DNA from: Alteromonas_E sp965248545
GTDB taxonomy: Bacteria; Pseudomonadota; Gammaproteobacteria; Enterobacterales; Alteromonadaceae
Reading direction: 5' to 3'
DNA length: 64,000 nt
NCBI GenBank assembly: GCA_965248545.1
Contig: OZ252110.1
Location: forward strand, 4,030,001 to 4,094,000
Shown here: one piece after another, positions 26,004 through 33,758 of the stretch
How positions within the stretch are numbered: the stretch's first letter is position 1
Layout: each line of letters opens with the position of its first letter
Notes under the pieces: generated by a model
Seen by the model: the letters and a program-made list of their open reading frames with translations, nothing else
Databases searched by the model: none
What the model was told of the DNA's origin: nothing
Program-made: the position numbers and the translations under genes

Positions 26004-26366
26004 ATGTATGGGATAGCATTGATCGACAAACTCGTCGAAAAACATGGTTTACACAGCGAACAAGTGGACAATCCTTTTCAATCGGTTCACGTGTGCGTGG
26101 GTGGTGCAGTGCCTCAAACTAAAGGCTTGTCACTGCCATTTTGTATCAACCGATTCTTGTACCAGGCACCTTTGTATTCGCGTTGGATGTTACACCAGCT
26201 ATGGTTACCTAAGTCGAATAAACCATTGGCGTGTTTTCTGATTAATCAGCGAGGTAAAGTCGTTGAACGAGTCTATTATCAGAATGGCAGAAAATACTAC
26301 GAGGCGTGCGACAAACTTCTACAGCACATAGAACGTCTGCACAGTGAAGAGCGCACTGCGGCTTAA
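26004..26366 (+). CDS. Putative SOS-induced protein of unknown function
   Basis: 120 residues, not recognised. ATG at 26004 has GAGG 8 nt upstream. No signal peptide or membrane helix. Notable features: three cysteines in the N-terminal half, the aromatic stretch L-Y-Q-A-P-L-Y-S-R-W-M-L-H-Q-L-W-L-P near residues 51-68, and a basic/tyrosine-rich segment V-V-E-R-V-Y-Y-Q-N-G-R-K-Y-Y-E near 84-98, ending in a charged helix. The promoter carries a near-ideal LexA box, so it is likely part of the SOS regulon. The position of a SulA-type division inhibitor is possible, but sequence similarity is too thin to claim. Single gene; convergent with mobA. Confidence 0.75.
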   Translation: MYGIALIDKLVEKHGLHSEQVDNPFQSVHVCVGGAVPQTKGLSLPFCINRFLYQAPLYSRWMLHQLWLPKSNKPLACFLINQRGKVVERVYYQNGRKYYEACDKLLQHIERLHSEERTAA

Positions 26367-26371
26367 CGGCA

Positions 26372-26941
26372 TCAACCCGTCATACTCAGAGCCAGGCTGT
26401 TGTTTACCTTCTCCCAGTCTTGAGGCTGATTTACATTGAAGAAGTCAGAAGCATCGAACCGTTCCAGTGCATGTGCATTTACCGCCTCAAGTAAACTGCG
26501 TACGCTGTATGTTTGGGTTGTCTCAAAAACGCTATTGATGTGCTGCTCGAAGCACTCTGACACAACGAAGCACGCAGGAAGATAGGACTGTGCGTAATAA
26601 CAACTCTGCTGTGTTCGACGACTGTGCGTAACCAAAGTATTTAACGTTTGCACGCGCATGAAGGGTATATCTACTGGCAAAACTAATAGCCGATCACCTC
26701 TATTCACATTACCGCTATGAAGAGATGAATGAATACCGCTCAGCGGCCCTTTCATGGGAATTATGTCTGGGATACCGCCATGTTTTTCACCGCTTACCAT
26801 AACAGTATCAAGTGCAGTGTTACTCAGTGTTGCGTGTGCGTGCGACAACAGCGATTGACTGCCTATTTTCAGCAACGCCTTGTCCGTTTTCATACGCGAA
26901 GAAGCGCCTCCTGCTAAAAGGAGGCCAATCGTTTTTGACAT
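26372..26941 (-). CDS. mobA: Molybdenum cofactor guanylyltransferase (MobA)
   Basis: Transfers GMP from GTP to molybdopterin to make the MGD cofactor needed by NasA. The nucleotidyltransferase signature L-L-A-G-G-A-S-S-R-M with the following K lies at residues 7-21, M-K-G-P-L-S-G-I near 63-70, and P-V-D-I-P-F near 90 holds the metal-binding aspartate. 189 residues, normal length. It lies 11 bp downstream of the porin gene, at the end of the nitrate transport genes. Nitrate reductase uses bis-MGD, so the placement makes sense. Confidence 0.92.
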   Translation of the reverse strand: MSKTIGLLLAGGASSRMKTDKALLKIGSQSLLSHAHATLSNTALDTVMVSGEKHGGIPDIIPMKGPLSGIHSSLHSGNVNRGDRLLVLPVDIPFMRVQTLNTLVTHSRRTQQSCYYAQSYLPACFVVSECFEQHINSVFETTQTYSVRSLLEAVNAHALERFDASDFFNVNQPQDWEKVNNSLALSMTG

Positions 26942-26952
26942 AAAAGTACCAA

Positions 26953-28173
26953 TTAAAAGCCGACGTTAAGCCACAGCCATAATTTGTCTGCGTCCACTCG
27001 CCCACTTTCACCAGAATAACTGGCGTACTTTACACCAAGCTTATAGTGCTTGTTAATTGCTTTTACGTACTGCAGATTGATTTCTGAACCTAGATCATCA
27101 ACAGTTGGAGACGCGTCGTCGGCTGAAAAATCATGATACACCGCAAGCCAATTGCCGCCGCCAAGCTTACCTCCTAGGCTCACATACAGATCTTCGAGAC
27201 CTTGACTGGGTGTTCCGAGAAACTGATCACTCCACCCATTAAACTTGTGTAACGTTGCCAAAGGTGTTTGAAAGCCCATTTGACCGTCGTCAGATCCGAG
27301 AACTTCGTAACCAATCTTAGCGGTAATTCCATTCAGAACAGCCCCGCCCTCAGCGAAGAAGTAATCTGTATCAAATTCCTGTCCCGCAGCTTCATTGGTT
27401 TGTGAAGCAAACTCAATATGATAAAGCCATTTAGTTCCATCTACCTGTTTATTTCCCGAGAACCGCACACCAAACGTGTCGAGTGCATTATCAGTGTCGT
27501 TATCAACTTCGAGCAAATAACCATACGCAGCTAAAGTGCCTAAACCGGTTTTGTAACTCGCGTGCATTAGATGATCTTTAGAATCAATATCCGCATCTTC
27601 ACCAAAAATTCTGTTCCGTTGGTCGACATAGCTGTAATCAAATTTAAATTGCTTGTTCGGTGCATAGACTACCCTTGCGCCATCAAAGGTCTGTCTATCT
27701 TGACGCCACCCGACGTGTCCCACAAATCGATGTCCATCATGAGTAATCACTTGGCGACCGACTTTTACCGTTAGCGCGTCCTTTTTGTATTGGATAAAAC
27801 CCTGATCAAGCTCAGTGTGTTCAGGATCAGCAATAACTGAATAAATGCCGGTATTATAACCATTCGGCGGTGACGCATAGTCACCCTCACCTAACACAAT
27901 CCGGTTATCTTCCATTTCGACCGTAAACGAGAAACCCGATACTGCAGCACTGCTGTAGCCAAGCCTTGTTCGTAGAGTCAATGCGCTGGCGTCCTCAAGC
28001 GCGTTATCTTGATCAACACTTTCGTAGCGAAGGTTAAAGTTACCAAATACTTTGCCTTCACTGATGGCTTTGTAGACGCTATCAGTCGCATGTACTGGTG
28101 AAACTGAAGCCATGTATAATGCGGTTGAAACGGCTACGACAATCGAGCGTGTTTTAAATCTATCTTTTCTCAT
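26953..28173 (-). CDS. Alginate-export-like outer-membrane porin, likely for nitrate
   Basis: 406 residues with signal peptide (M-A-S-V-S-P-V-H-A-T) and a beta-barrel resembling the AlgE-like/porin family: G-N-F-N-L-R-Y-E early, K-V-G-R-Q-V-I-T-H-D-G-H-R-F-V-G-H-V-G-W near residue 150, and the terminal L-W-L-W-L-N-V-G-F. The R-Q-x-I...D-x-R...W-R-Q-D-R-Q-T-F-D-G segment is typical of this family. Lying between nrtD (102 bp upstream) and mobA, it probably carries nitrate across the outer membrane; that role is inferred from position. No sigma-54 element was found in the gap before it, so it is probably transcribed from the nrtA promoter. Confidence 0.8.
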   Translation of the reverse strand: MRKDRFKTRSIVVAVSTALYMASVSPVHATDSVYKAISEGKVFGNFNLRYESVDQDNALEDASALTLRTRLGYSSAAVSGFSFTVEMEDNRIVLGEGDYASPPNGYNTGIYSVIADPEHTELDQGFIQYKKDALTVKVGRQVITHDGHRFVGHVGWRQDRQTFDGARVVYAPNKQFKFDYSYVDQRNRIFGEDADIDSKDHLMHASYKTGLGTLAAYGYLLEVDNDTDNALDTFGVRFSGNKQVDGTKWLYHIEFASQTNEAAGQEFDTDYFFAEGGAVLNGITAKIGYEVLGSDDGQMGFQTPLATLHKFNGWSDQFLGTPSQGLEDLYVSLGGKLGGGNWLAVYHDFSADDASPTVDDLGSEINLQYVKAINKHYKLGVKYASYSGESGRVDADKLWLWLNVGF

Positions 28174-28275
28174 TGTGTTTCCTTTTTCGCAGACTAACCC
28201 ACAAAGTCCTATTGGGACTCTGTAAGCGTAGTCGAGTTTTTGTGTGTTGTGATTAAATGTATGTGTTTCGCTAAC

Positions 28276-29145
28276 TTAAGCTGCGTCCGAACGTGATGGC
28301 TTATTCTTGATGCTCGCCTTTTGTGAAGTAGAACGCTTCGCAGCGGGTGTCACTGGCTCAACCTTCCGTTGCTTTTCATAGAGGAAGTGCAAGACTTCGT
28401 GCCGGTAATGGTTGTATTGCGCGTTGTCAGCTAATTGAATCCGGTCCCTCGGGCGTTCTAAATCAACATCAAGGATTTCGCCGATGGTCGCGGAAGGTCC
28501 ATTTGTCATCATCACAATGCGGTCAGAAAGTAATACGGCTTCATCTACATCGTGTGTGATCATCACGACTGTATTACCCAAATTCGCGTGAATTTCCATT
28601 AATGAATCCTGCAAATGTGCTCTAGTCAGGGCATCAAGTGCGCCAAAAGGCTCATCCATTAGTAACACTTTGGGTTGCATCGATAATGCGCGCGCTATAC
28701 CCACCCGTTGTTTCATACCTCCCGAGATTTCGCTCGGTAGCTTATCGAGAGCATGCGACATATGAACCAGTGCTAAATTGTGCTCCACCCATTCCTTAAT
28801 TTCCTGTTTGCTGCGTCCCTTACTGGTTTGCTTAACCGCCAGTTCAACGTTTTTATACACGCTGAGCCATGGCAATAAGGAATGATTTTGGAAGACAACC
28901 GCGCGCTCTGGGCCTGGCTCGTTGACTTCAGTTCCCTCGAGAATAACGCCACCTAGCGTCGCTTGATGAAGCCCTGCGATAATGTTTAGTACCGTCGACT
29001 TACCGCAACCTGAGTGACCGATCAAGGAGATAAATTCACCTTTGGCAATCTTAAGATTGACGTCTTTTAGCGCGTTAAAAGGTCCTTTCGGTGTTGGAAA
29101 GTCGATACTTACTTGTGTGAGTTCTAAATGATGTTTAGCTGACAT
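28276..29145 (-). CDS. nrtD: Nitrate ABC transporter, ATP-binding protein
   Basis: ATPase of the nitrate/nitrite importer. Walker A G-H-S-G-C-G-K-S-T near residue 42, Q-loop V-V-F-Q-N-H-S-L-L-P-W, signature S-E-I-S-G-G-M-K-Q-R near 140, and Walker B L-L-M-D-E-P-F-G-A-L-D. The sequence belongs to the NrtCD/SsuB/TauB branch. It is the short NrtD type without the solute-binding fusion of cyanobacterial NrtC. A basic serine-rich tail (about 30 residues) follows the ATPase. 18 bp after nrtB, last gene of the transporter set. Confidence 0.92.
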   Translation of the reverse strand: MSAKHHLELTQVSIDFPTPKGPFNALKDVNLKIAKGEFISLIGHSGCGKSTVLNIIAGLHQATLGGVILEGTEVNEPGPERAVVFQNHSLLPWLSVYKNVELAVKQTSKGRSKQEIKEWVEHNLALVHMSHALDKLPSEISGGMKQRVGIARALSMQPKVLLMDEPFGALDALTRAHLQDSLMEIHANLGNTVVMITHDVDEAVLLSDRIVMMTNGPSATIGEILDVDLERPRDRIQLADNAQYNHYRHEVLHFLYEKQRKVEPVTPAAKRSTSQKASIKNKPSRSDAA

Positions 29146-29163
29146 AGGTTATCCCTCATTTCA

Positions 29164-30153
29164 CTATCGTGTAACTGCAGACTTATCCCAGCTCACGGCG
29201 CGCTGAAGATAGAGCATGATACGGTCCAAAACGAAACCAATTAGTCCTATTGTGATCACCGCCACCATGATTCGGGCTAGAGAGTCAGAACTACCGTTTT
29301 GGAATTCATCCCAGACAAATTTGCCGAGTCCAGGGTTTTGCGCGAGCATCTCTGCTGCGATTAGAACCATCCAACCAATGCCCAACGATAATCTCAAGCC
29401 AGTGAATATCATTGGGATAGAAGATGGTAGAACGATTTTTACCACGTGAGTCAACGCATTCAGACGCAATACTTTGCTGACATTAAGCAAATCGTTGTCG
29501 ATGCTCGACACGCCCACTGCAGTATTGATCAGTGTTGGCCACAAACAACATAAAGAGACCGTTACCGCAGACGTAACGAATGATTTCGCGAACAGTGGAT
29601 CATCGCTCACATAAACCGCACTGACGATCATGGTAACTAAGGGTAGCCAAGCCAGAGGCGATACCGGTTTAAATAGCTGAATGAGTGGATTAATCGCAGC
29701 ATAAACCGACTTACTCAGGCCACATACAATGCCAAGGGGTACGGCAATGATTGAGGCTAACAAGAAGCCAACCATGACCGTATACAGGCTGGTCCAAATC
29801 TGTTCAAAGAAGGTTGGAGCACCTGTAAATGGCCTCACTTTCGGCTTATAACTCGGATCTTCAGCCATCCGAGCCGCATTGCGTGCCTCCTGGCGTTCGT
29901 AGAATGCAGCGGCTTTATCGCGTTGCGCAATGTGCTCATCTACCAGCACATTAGCTTGAATCCACACCTGAGCAGGCCCAGGGAATTGCCCTAGCGAAGT
30001 ATCAATCGATTTAGCTACTGCATTCCACAAACTCAAAAACAGGAGCAACCCAAGGATTGGCAGTATTACGCTCGCTGAACGTTGTCCCCACTTTGATGTA
30101 GTGACACCTTGCTTCATTTGCCCGAACAAGACCGGAATAGCGTTAGACTTCAT
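29164..30153 (-). CDS. nrtB: Nitrate ABC transporter, permease protein
   Basis: Inner-membrane permease, 329 residues with about six helices. The EAA-type loop, I-D-N-D-L-L-N-V-S-K-V-L-R-L-N-A-L-T, lies near residue 225 followed by I-V-L-P-S-S-I-P-M-I-F-T-G-L-R, the usual ATPase-contact motif. After the first helix comes a charged stretch of about 50 residues (E-R-Q-E-A-R-N-A-A-R-M-A-E-D-P), common in proteobacterial NrtB. 27 bp after nrtA. Confidence 0.92.
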   Translation of the reverse strand: MKSNAIPVLFGQMKQGVTTSKWGQRSASVILPILGLLLFLSLWNAVAKSIDTSLGQFPGPAQVWIQANVLVDEHIAQRDKAAAFYERQEARNAARMAEDPSYKPKVRPFTGAPTFFEQIWTSLYTVMVGFLLASIIAVPLGIVCGLSKSVYAAINPLIQLFKPVSPLAWLPLVTMIVSAVYVSDDPLFAKSFVTSAVTVSLCCLWPTLINTAVGVSSIDNDLLNVSKVLRLNALTHVVKIVLPSSIPMIFTGLRLSLGIGWMVLIAAEMLAQNPGLGKFVWDEFQNGSSDSLARIMVAVITIGLIGFVLDRIMLYLQRAVSWDKSAVTR

Positions 30154-30180
30154 CGTTTAGGTCTCCTGTTGTAGTGTTAG

Positions 30181-31587
30181 TTAAATCTTTGAATCAGCTT
30201 TCAAACCAATTTCGAGCGATTCAAGATATGCATTCGGCTTCGTTCCGTCATACGTAATCCCGTCGAGAAACTCAGTTTGAGGAGGTTTAAAGCCAGTCTC
30301 TGTTGCAAAGTCTGGAAAGTCTTCGGCACTCGCTTTACCTTCCGCAATGAGCGCTGCCGCAGCTATCGCATAGACATCAGGTCGGTAGACTTTTTTAGCG
30401 GTTTCCATATACCAATCATCAGGCTTGCTATCTGAGATTTGCCCCCAGCGACGCATCTGCGTCAGATACCATATGGCATCGCTGTAATACGGGTAAGTCG
30501 CGTTGTAACGGAAGAATACGTTGAAGTCAGGCACTTCACGAACGTCGCCTTTCTCGTACTCAAACGTACCCGTCATACTGTTTGCAATGACCTCTTCATC
30601 CGCGCCTACGTATTGTGGTTTCGCTAACATTTTCACTGCTGCTGGACGGTTGGCATTATTGTTCTCATCTAACCACATGGCAGCTCGGATCATCGCTTTA
30701 ACAACTCGGATATGGGTATTTGGATTCTCATCAGCCCACGCTTTGCTCACGCCAAAGACCTTTTCAGGATTGTTTTTCCAAATCTCATAGTCCGTTATCA
30801 CAGGTACACCGATGCCTTTAAACACAGCTTGCTGATTCCAAGGTTCACCGACGCAATAACCGTAGATAGTCCCCGCCTCCATTGTGGCCGGCATTTGTGG
30901 TGGTGGCGTGACAGACAACAAAGCCTGCGCGTCAATTTGACCACTAGTATCGCCTTTGTGTGGGGCATAAAAGCCTGGATGGATGCCGCCGGCCGCTAAC
31001 CAATAGCGCAATTCATAGTTGTGCGTTGAGACAGGAAAAACCATGCCCATGTTGAATGGTTTGCCTTCGGCTGTGAATTTGTCGACGACAGGTTTGAGAT
31101 AATCGGCCTTGATGGGATGAACAGGTTTGCCATCTTCGTGTGGTATATGGGGTTTCATCTGTTCCCAGATATCATTGGATACCGTAATACCATTACCATT
31201 TAAATCCATACTAAACGCGGTAATAATGTGCGCCTGTGTGCCGAAGCCAATTGTCGCACCCAGCGGCTGCCCTGCCAGCATGTGAGCACCGTCTAGCTGC
31301 CCGTCAATGACACGATCTAACAGTACCTTCCAATTCGCTTGGGCTTCCAACGTGACATAGAGCCCCTCTTCTTCAAAGAATCGCTGCTCATAAGCAACTG
31401 CCAGTGGTGCCATATCAGTCAACTTTATAAAACCGAACTTCAACTCTTCTTTTTCTGGCCAGCCAACTTTCTGCGCGTGTGCAGAAGAACACACCACACT
31501 CAGTGTAAAAACAGCCGCAGCAGTGCTAAAGCCTTTAAAAATGCGGTTCTTAAACGCGTTTCTTACTAAAGTCCCAATCATATTCAT
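30181..31587 (-). CDS. nrtA: Nitrate ABC transporter, periplasmic substrate-binding protein
   Basis: Binds nitrate in the periplasm and delivers it to NrtB. NrtA/CmpA family: signal peptide ends C-S-S-A-H-A-Q, then F-G-F-I-K-L-T-D-M-A-P-L-A-V-A-Y-E near residue 55 and Y-G-Y-C-V-G-E-P-W-N near 245, a ligand-pocket region. The frame could open at a GTG at 31614, but that codon lies inside the leader terminator. ATG 31587 follows a GAGG site at 5-7 nt. Transcribed from a sigma-54 promoter near 31800 through a 198 nt regulated leader. Confidence 0.93.
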   Translation of the reverse strand: MNMIGTLVRNAFKNRIFKGFSTAAAVFTLSVVCSSAHAQKVGWPEKEELKFGFIKLTDMAPLAVAYEQRFFEEEGLYVTLEAQANWKVLLDRVIDGQLDGAHMLAGQPLGATIGFGTQAHIITAFSMDLNGNGITVSNDIWEQMKPHIPHEDGKPVHPIKADYLKPVVDKFTAEGKPFNMGMVFPVSTHNYELRYWLAAGGIHPGFYAPHKGDTSGQIDAQALLSVTPPPQMPATMEAGTIYGYCVGEPWNQQAVFKGIGVPVITDYEIWKNNPEKVFGVSKAWADENPNTHIRVVKAMIRAAMWLDENNNANRPAAVKMLAKPQYVGADEEVIANSMTGTFEYEKGDVREVPDFNVFFRYNATYPYYSDAIWYLTQMRRWGQISDSKPDDWYMETAKKVYRPDVYAIAAAALIAEGKASAEDFPDFATETGFKPPQTEFLDGITYDGTKPNAYLESLEIGLKADSKI

Positions 31588-31600
31588 TTTCCTCAAGCCA

Positions 31601-31644
31601 AAAAAAACCCGCACAGACTTCAGGACACGGTGAGTCTGGGCGGG
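31601..31644 (-). terminator. Leader attenuator terminator upstream of nrtA
   Basis: Minus strand: CCCGCCCAGACT pairs with AGTCTGTGCGGG (one mismatch in 12), 13 nt loop, followed by seven or more T. It lies in the untranslated leader, 14 bp before the nrtA ATG, so it must be read through for expression. Confidence 0.85.
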
Positions 31645-31663
31645 CTACATTGCCAATCGGTAA

Positions 31664-31681
31664 AATTGCATCGGTGCAACT
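31664..31681 (-). promoter_or_regulatory. ANTAR-target hexaloop hairpin in the nrtA leader
   Basis: Minus strand AGTTGC-ACCGAT-GCAATT: a 6 bp stem (one G-U pair) closing a hexanucleotide loop with A at position 1 and G at position 4, the rule for ANTAR-protein RNA targets. It lies 19 nt upstream of the leader terminator. Confidence 0.75.
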
Positions 31682-31794
31682 TCCCGGTTTTTATTTAGTG
31701 CAACATGACTGTCGCTGCGCTTTATTGTTAGATGCCGCTAGATAGTTCTATTACCACTATTTTTTGGGCATCCTTATTATTGTCGATATTCTTT

Positions 31795-31812
31795 TTGCAT
31801 CATCGATGCCAA
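31795..31812 (-). promoter_or_regulatory. Sigma-54 promoter of nrtABD
   Basis: Minus strand TTGGCATCGATGATGCAA: GG and GC separated by exactly 10 bp within TTGGCA...TGCA, close to the -24/-12 consensus. The inferred start is near 31785. Confidence 0.8.
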
Positions 31813-31894
31813 CTTTTTACCCCTTTAAATTCATGTACTTAACATGTTTTTAACAGCCAGGAAATGAATGTTTTTCGCCATGTTGGTGCGCTGT

Positions 31895-31909
31895 GCACAA
31901 ATCAAGTGC
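31895..31909. promoter_or_regulatory. NtrC-type binding site upstream of nrtA
   Basis: GCACAAATCAAGTGC fits GCAC-N7-GTGC. Its centre is about 117 bp upstream of the inferred sigma-54 start, a normal enhancer position. A second GCAC half-site lies nearby. Confidence 0.7.
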
Positions 31910-31923
31910 TGTTACTCAGCTGA

Positions 31924-32988
31924 TTATTCCTTATAGCCTTGCATCGCTTGTCGATAAATATCGCTCCGAAACACCGCATTATGTGGCAAGTTAGCCACTG
32001 CCCCTGGTTGAACTTGTCCCGTCTGTATCATTTGCTGTAGCAACCACTCGCTGCAACTTGCACTGGGCAAATTTATATCGGATAAATTTGAAGAAAACTG
32101 GTTATATCCCGGTACCTGACGCGGCGGCTGCTGTTTTCCAACCAAGCAGCTACCAATCAGAGACGGTGCAATAACGTCTATCGGCGCATCCAAATATTCC
32201 ATCCGACTTAGGATTCGAGCTGCTTCAAAGCGATTGGGAACACTTTCTAGCCACTCACATGCTTTTTTTAATGCGCAGCATATCGCGTGTACGACTTTCG
32301 GGTGCTTTGCATAGTAGTCCGACAACACGCCCAGCACTTTCTCTGGCGAGTCCCGCCATACGTCAAAGGAGGTCAAAACAGTTACACCGAATTCCGCCCT
32401 GACTGCTTTAGCATTCCACGGTCCGCCTACACAATAGCCGTCAATATCTCCACAGTGGAGTGCATCGACCATACTAATTGGCGGCACAACAACAAGCTCA
32501 AATTGCTCCACTGACAACCCGCCAGATTTGAGCCAGTGATGTAATTGGTAGAAGTGACAGCTATAGGGGTACACCGTCGCTAATTTGAGTTTTGCAGTGC
32601 CGGATTTTTGCCGTTGCTGAACCACTTCCTCTAACAAATATGCGGCTAAAGGTAAGCGAATCTCACTGATATCATTGGCTCGTTGGATTTCTTCATAGAG
32701 CGCTGTCGACAGTGTGATCGCGTTACCATTTAAGCTCAACACCATTGGTGTAATAACGTTAGCTTGTTGACCTCCTAGACCTAATTGACTTGCAAAAGGC
32801 ATGGGCGCCAGCATTTGCGCCGCATCCAATACTCCAGCATGCAATTTGTCTCTTAGCGTCGCCCAAGAATGTTGACTTTGTAACTCCACATCGACACCGT
32901 AGTCTCTGAAAAAACCTAACTCCTTGGCAATCACCAACGGAGCAGAATCAGTTAACGGTATGTAACCTATGGTCGCAGAGTACTTCAT
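31924..32988 (-). CDS. nasS: Nitrate sensor NasS (cytoplasmic NrtA-like protein)
   Basis: 354 residues, NrtA/CmpA fold without a signal peptide: it begins M-K-Y-S-A-T-I-G-Y-I-P-L-T-D-S-A-P-L-V-I-A-K-E directly in the mature domain, and has D-G-Y-C-V-G-G-P-W-N at about residue 185 like NrtA. Such cytoplasmic forms (NasS in Azotobacter, Paracoccus, Bradyrhizobium) bind nitrate or nitrite and hold the antiterminator NasT inactive until ligand arrives. Its start overlaps the nasT stop by 4 bp, so the pair is made together. Confidence 0.9.
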   Translation of the reverse strand: MKYSATIGYIPLTDSAPLVIAKELGFFRDYGVDVELQSQHSWATLRDKLHAGVLDAAQMLAPMPFASQLGLGGQQANVITPMVLSLNGNAITLSTALYEEIQRANDISEIRLPLAAYLLEEVVQQRQKSGTAKLKLATVYPYSCHFYQLHHWLKSGGLSVEQFELVVVPPISMVDALHCGDIDGYCVGGPWNAKAVRAEFGVTVLTSFDVWRDSPEKVLGVLSDYYAKHPKVVHAICCALKKACEWLESVPNRFEAARILSRMEYLDAPIDVIAPSLIGSCLVGKQQPPRQVPGYNQFSSNLSDINLPSASCSEWLLQQMIQTGQVQPGAVANLPHNAVFRSDIYRQAMQGYKE

Positions 32989-33581
32989 GGGCGACCTCCT
33001 TTATTCAAATTAGTTAATACGGAAATCAGCGTTTTAGCTATGTCTTCCATTTTTTGACCTGCATCCATCGACATTTTGCGCATCGCAGCATATGCCTCTT
33101 TCTCGGTTAAATTGCGCTGCTCCATCAACAATGCTTTGGCCCTATCTATTTGCTTCTGCGAAGCGAATGCCTGTTTAGTATCGTCTAACTCTTGTTTGAG
33201 TTTTTGAAATTCATAGAATCGTGCTACGGCGGCGTCCAAGATTGAACGCACTCTCGAGGGATCAGTATCGCCTACGATATATGCGCTAACACCACTCCTC
33301 ACAGATTGATTAATGACTTCCGTGTCTTGCTCGTCTGAGAACATCACCACCGGTTTTGGTGCAAAACTGGACATGGTGTGCAGGCTTTCCAACACATCAC
33401 GACTCGGTGATTCAATGTCTATCACGATAATGTCTGGTTTTATTTGGTCGACATGACGCAGAAGGCTATGTGCAGGTGCCTTTAAGTGAACGATTTCATA
33501 GCGTGATTCTGACAATGCTTGTTTGAAGGCATCCGCCCTTTGTTGATCTTCATCGATTAACAATATACTGAACTGCGACAC
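32985..33581 (-). CDS. nasT: ANTAR-domain antiterminator NasT
   Basis: RNA-binding response regulator. Receiver domain at residues 1-120 (I-L-L-I-D-E-D-Q at the N-terminus, I-V-I-D-I-E-S near 54 with the position of the phospho-acceptor aspartate, V-M-F-S-D-E), linker coiled coil, then the ANTAR domain at about 135-195 with I-D-R-A-K-A-L-L-M-E-Q-R and E-A-Y-A-A-M-R-K-M-S-M-D. It should bind the hexaloop hairpins of the nrtA and nirB leaders and prevent termination. GTG start, with AGGTAGG 7 nt upstream. Its own promoter is sigma-54 type. Confidence 0.92.
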   Translation of the reverse strand: MSQFSILLIDEDQQRADAFKQALSESRYEIVHLKAPAHSLLRHVDQIKPDIIVIDIESPSRDVLESLHTMSSFAPKPVVMFSDEQDTEVINQSVRSGVSAYIVGDTDPSRVRSILDAAVARFYEFQKLKQELDDTKQAFASQKQIDRAKALLMEQRNLTEKEAYAAMRKMSMDAGQKMEDIAKTLISVLTNLNKGGRP

Positions 33582-33635
33582 TGTCTAACCTACCTTATGC
33601 TTTGCTGAGTTTGCATTCGGGAACTTATGACCTTC

Positions 33636-33653
33636 AAGCAAGTTCTTCGCCAA
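33636..33653 (-). promoter_or_regulatory. Sigma-54 promoter of nasT-nasS
   Basis: Minus strand TTGGCGAAGAACTTGCTT: GG-N10-GC within TTGGC...TTGCT, very close to consensus. The inferred start near 33626 gives a 45 nt leader with no terminator. Confidence 0.85.
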
Positions 33654-33733
33654 GGTTTTGCTCCACTTCTGATGACAAACACTCAATAATATCAGTGGGT
33701 TAATAACTTCAGTTTGGTCAACCAAACAAACAT

Positions 33734-33750
33734 TGCACTATTGCAGTGCA
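33734..33750. promoter_or_regulatory. NtrC-type binding site upstream of nasT
   Basis: TGCACTATTGCAGTGCA, a near-perfect palindrome of the TGCAC-N7-GTGCA form, centred about 116 bp upstream of the inferred nasT start. It ends 9 bp before the 3' end of the TrpD2-like gene. Confidence 0.8.
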
Positions 33751-33758
33751 ATATACAG

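Larger units (their letters stand above)
31588..31923 (-). promoter_or_regulatory. nrtA control region and untranslated leader
   Basis: This 336 bp gene-free stretch holds, in minus-strand order, an NtrC-type site (31895-31909), a sigma-54 promoter (31795-31812), an inferred start near 31785, a possible first hairpin near 31690-31720 (GCGAC AGTCAT GTTGC), an AxxGxx hexaloop hairpin (31664-31681) and an intrinsic terminator (31601-31644), then the ribosome site of nrtA. Together this is a NasT-type antitermination leader. Confidence 0.8.

Noticed and set aside
26004..26366. Calling the SOS-box protein SulA
   Set aside because: Only a short aromatic stretch (S-R-W...L-W-L) recalls it. No overall similarity can be claimed.
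31588..31614. Extended nrtA start at GTG 31614
   Set aside because: The codon lies in the leader terminator stem and has no ribosome site. ATG 31587 has one.
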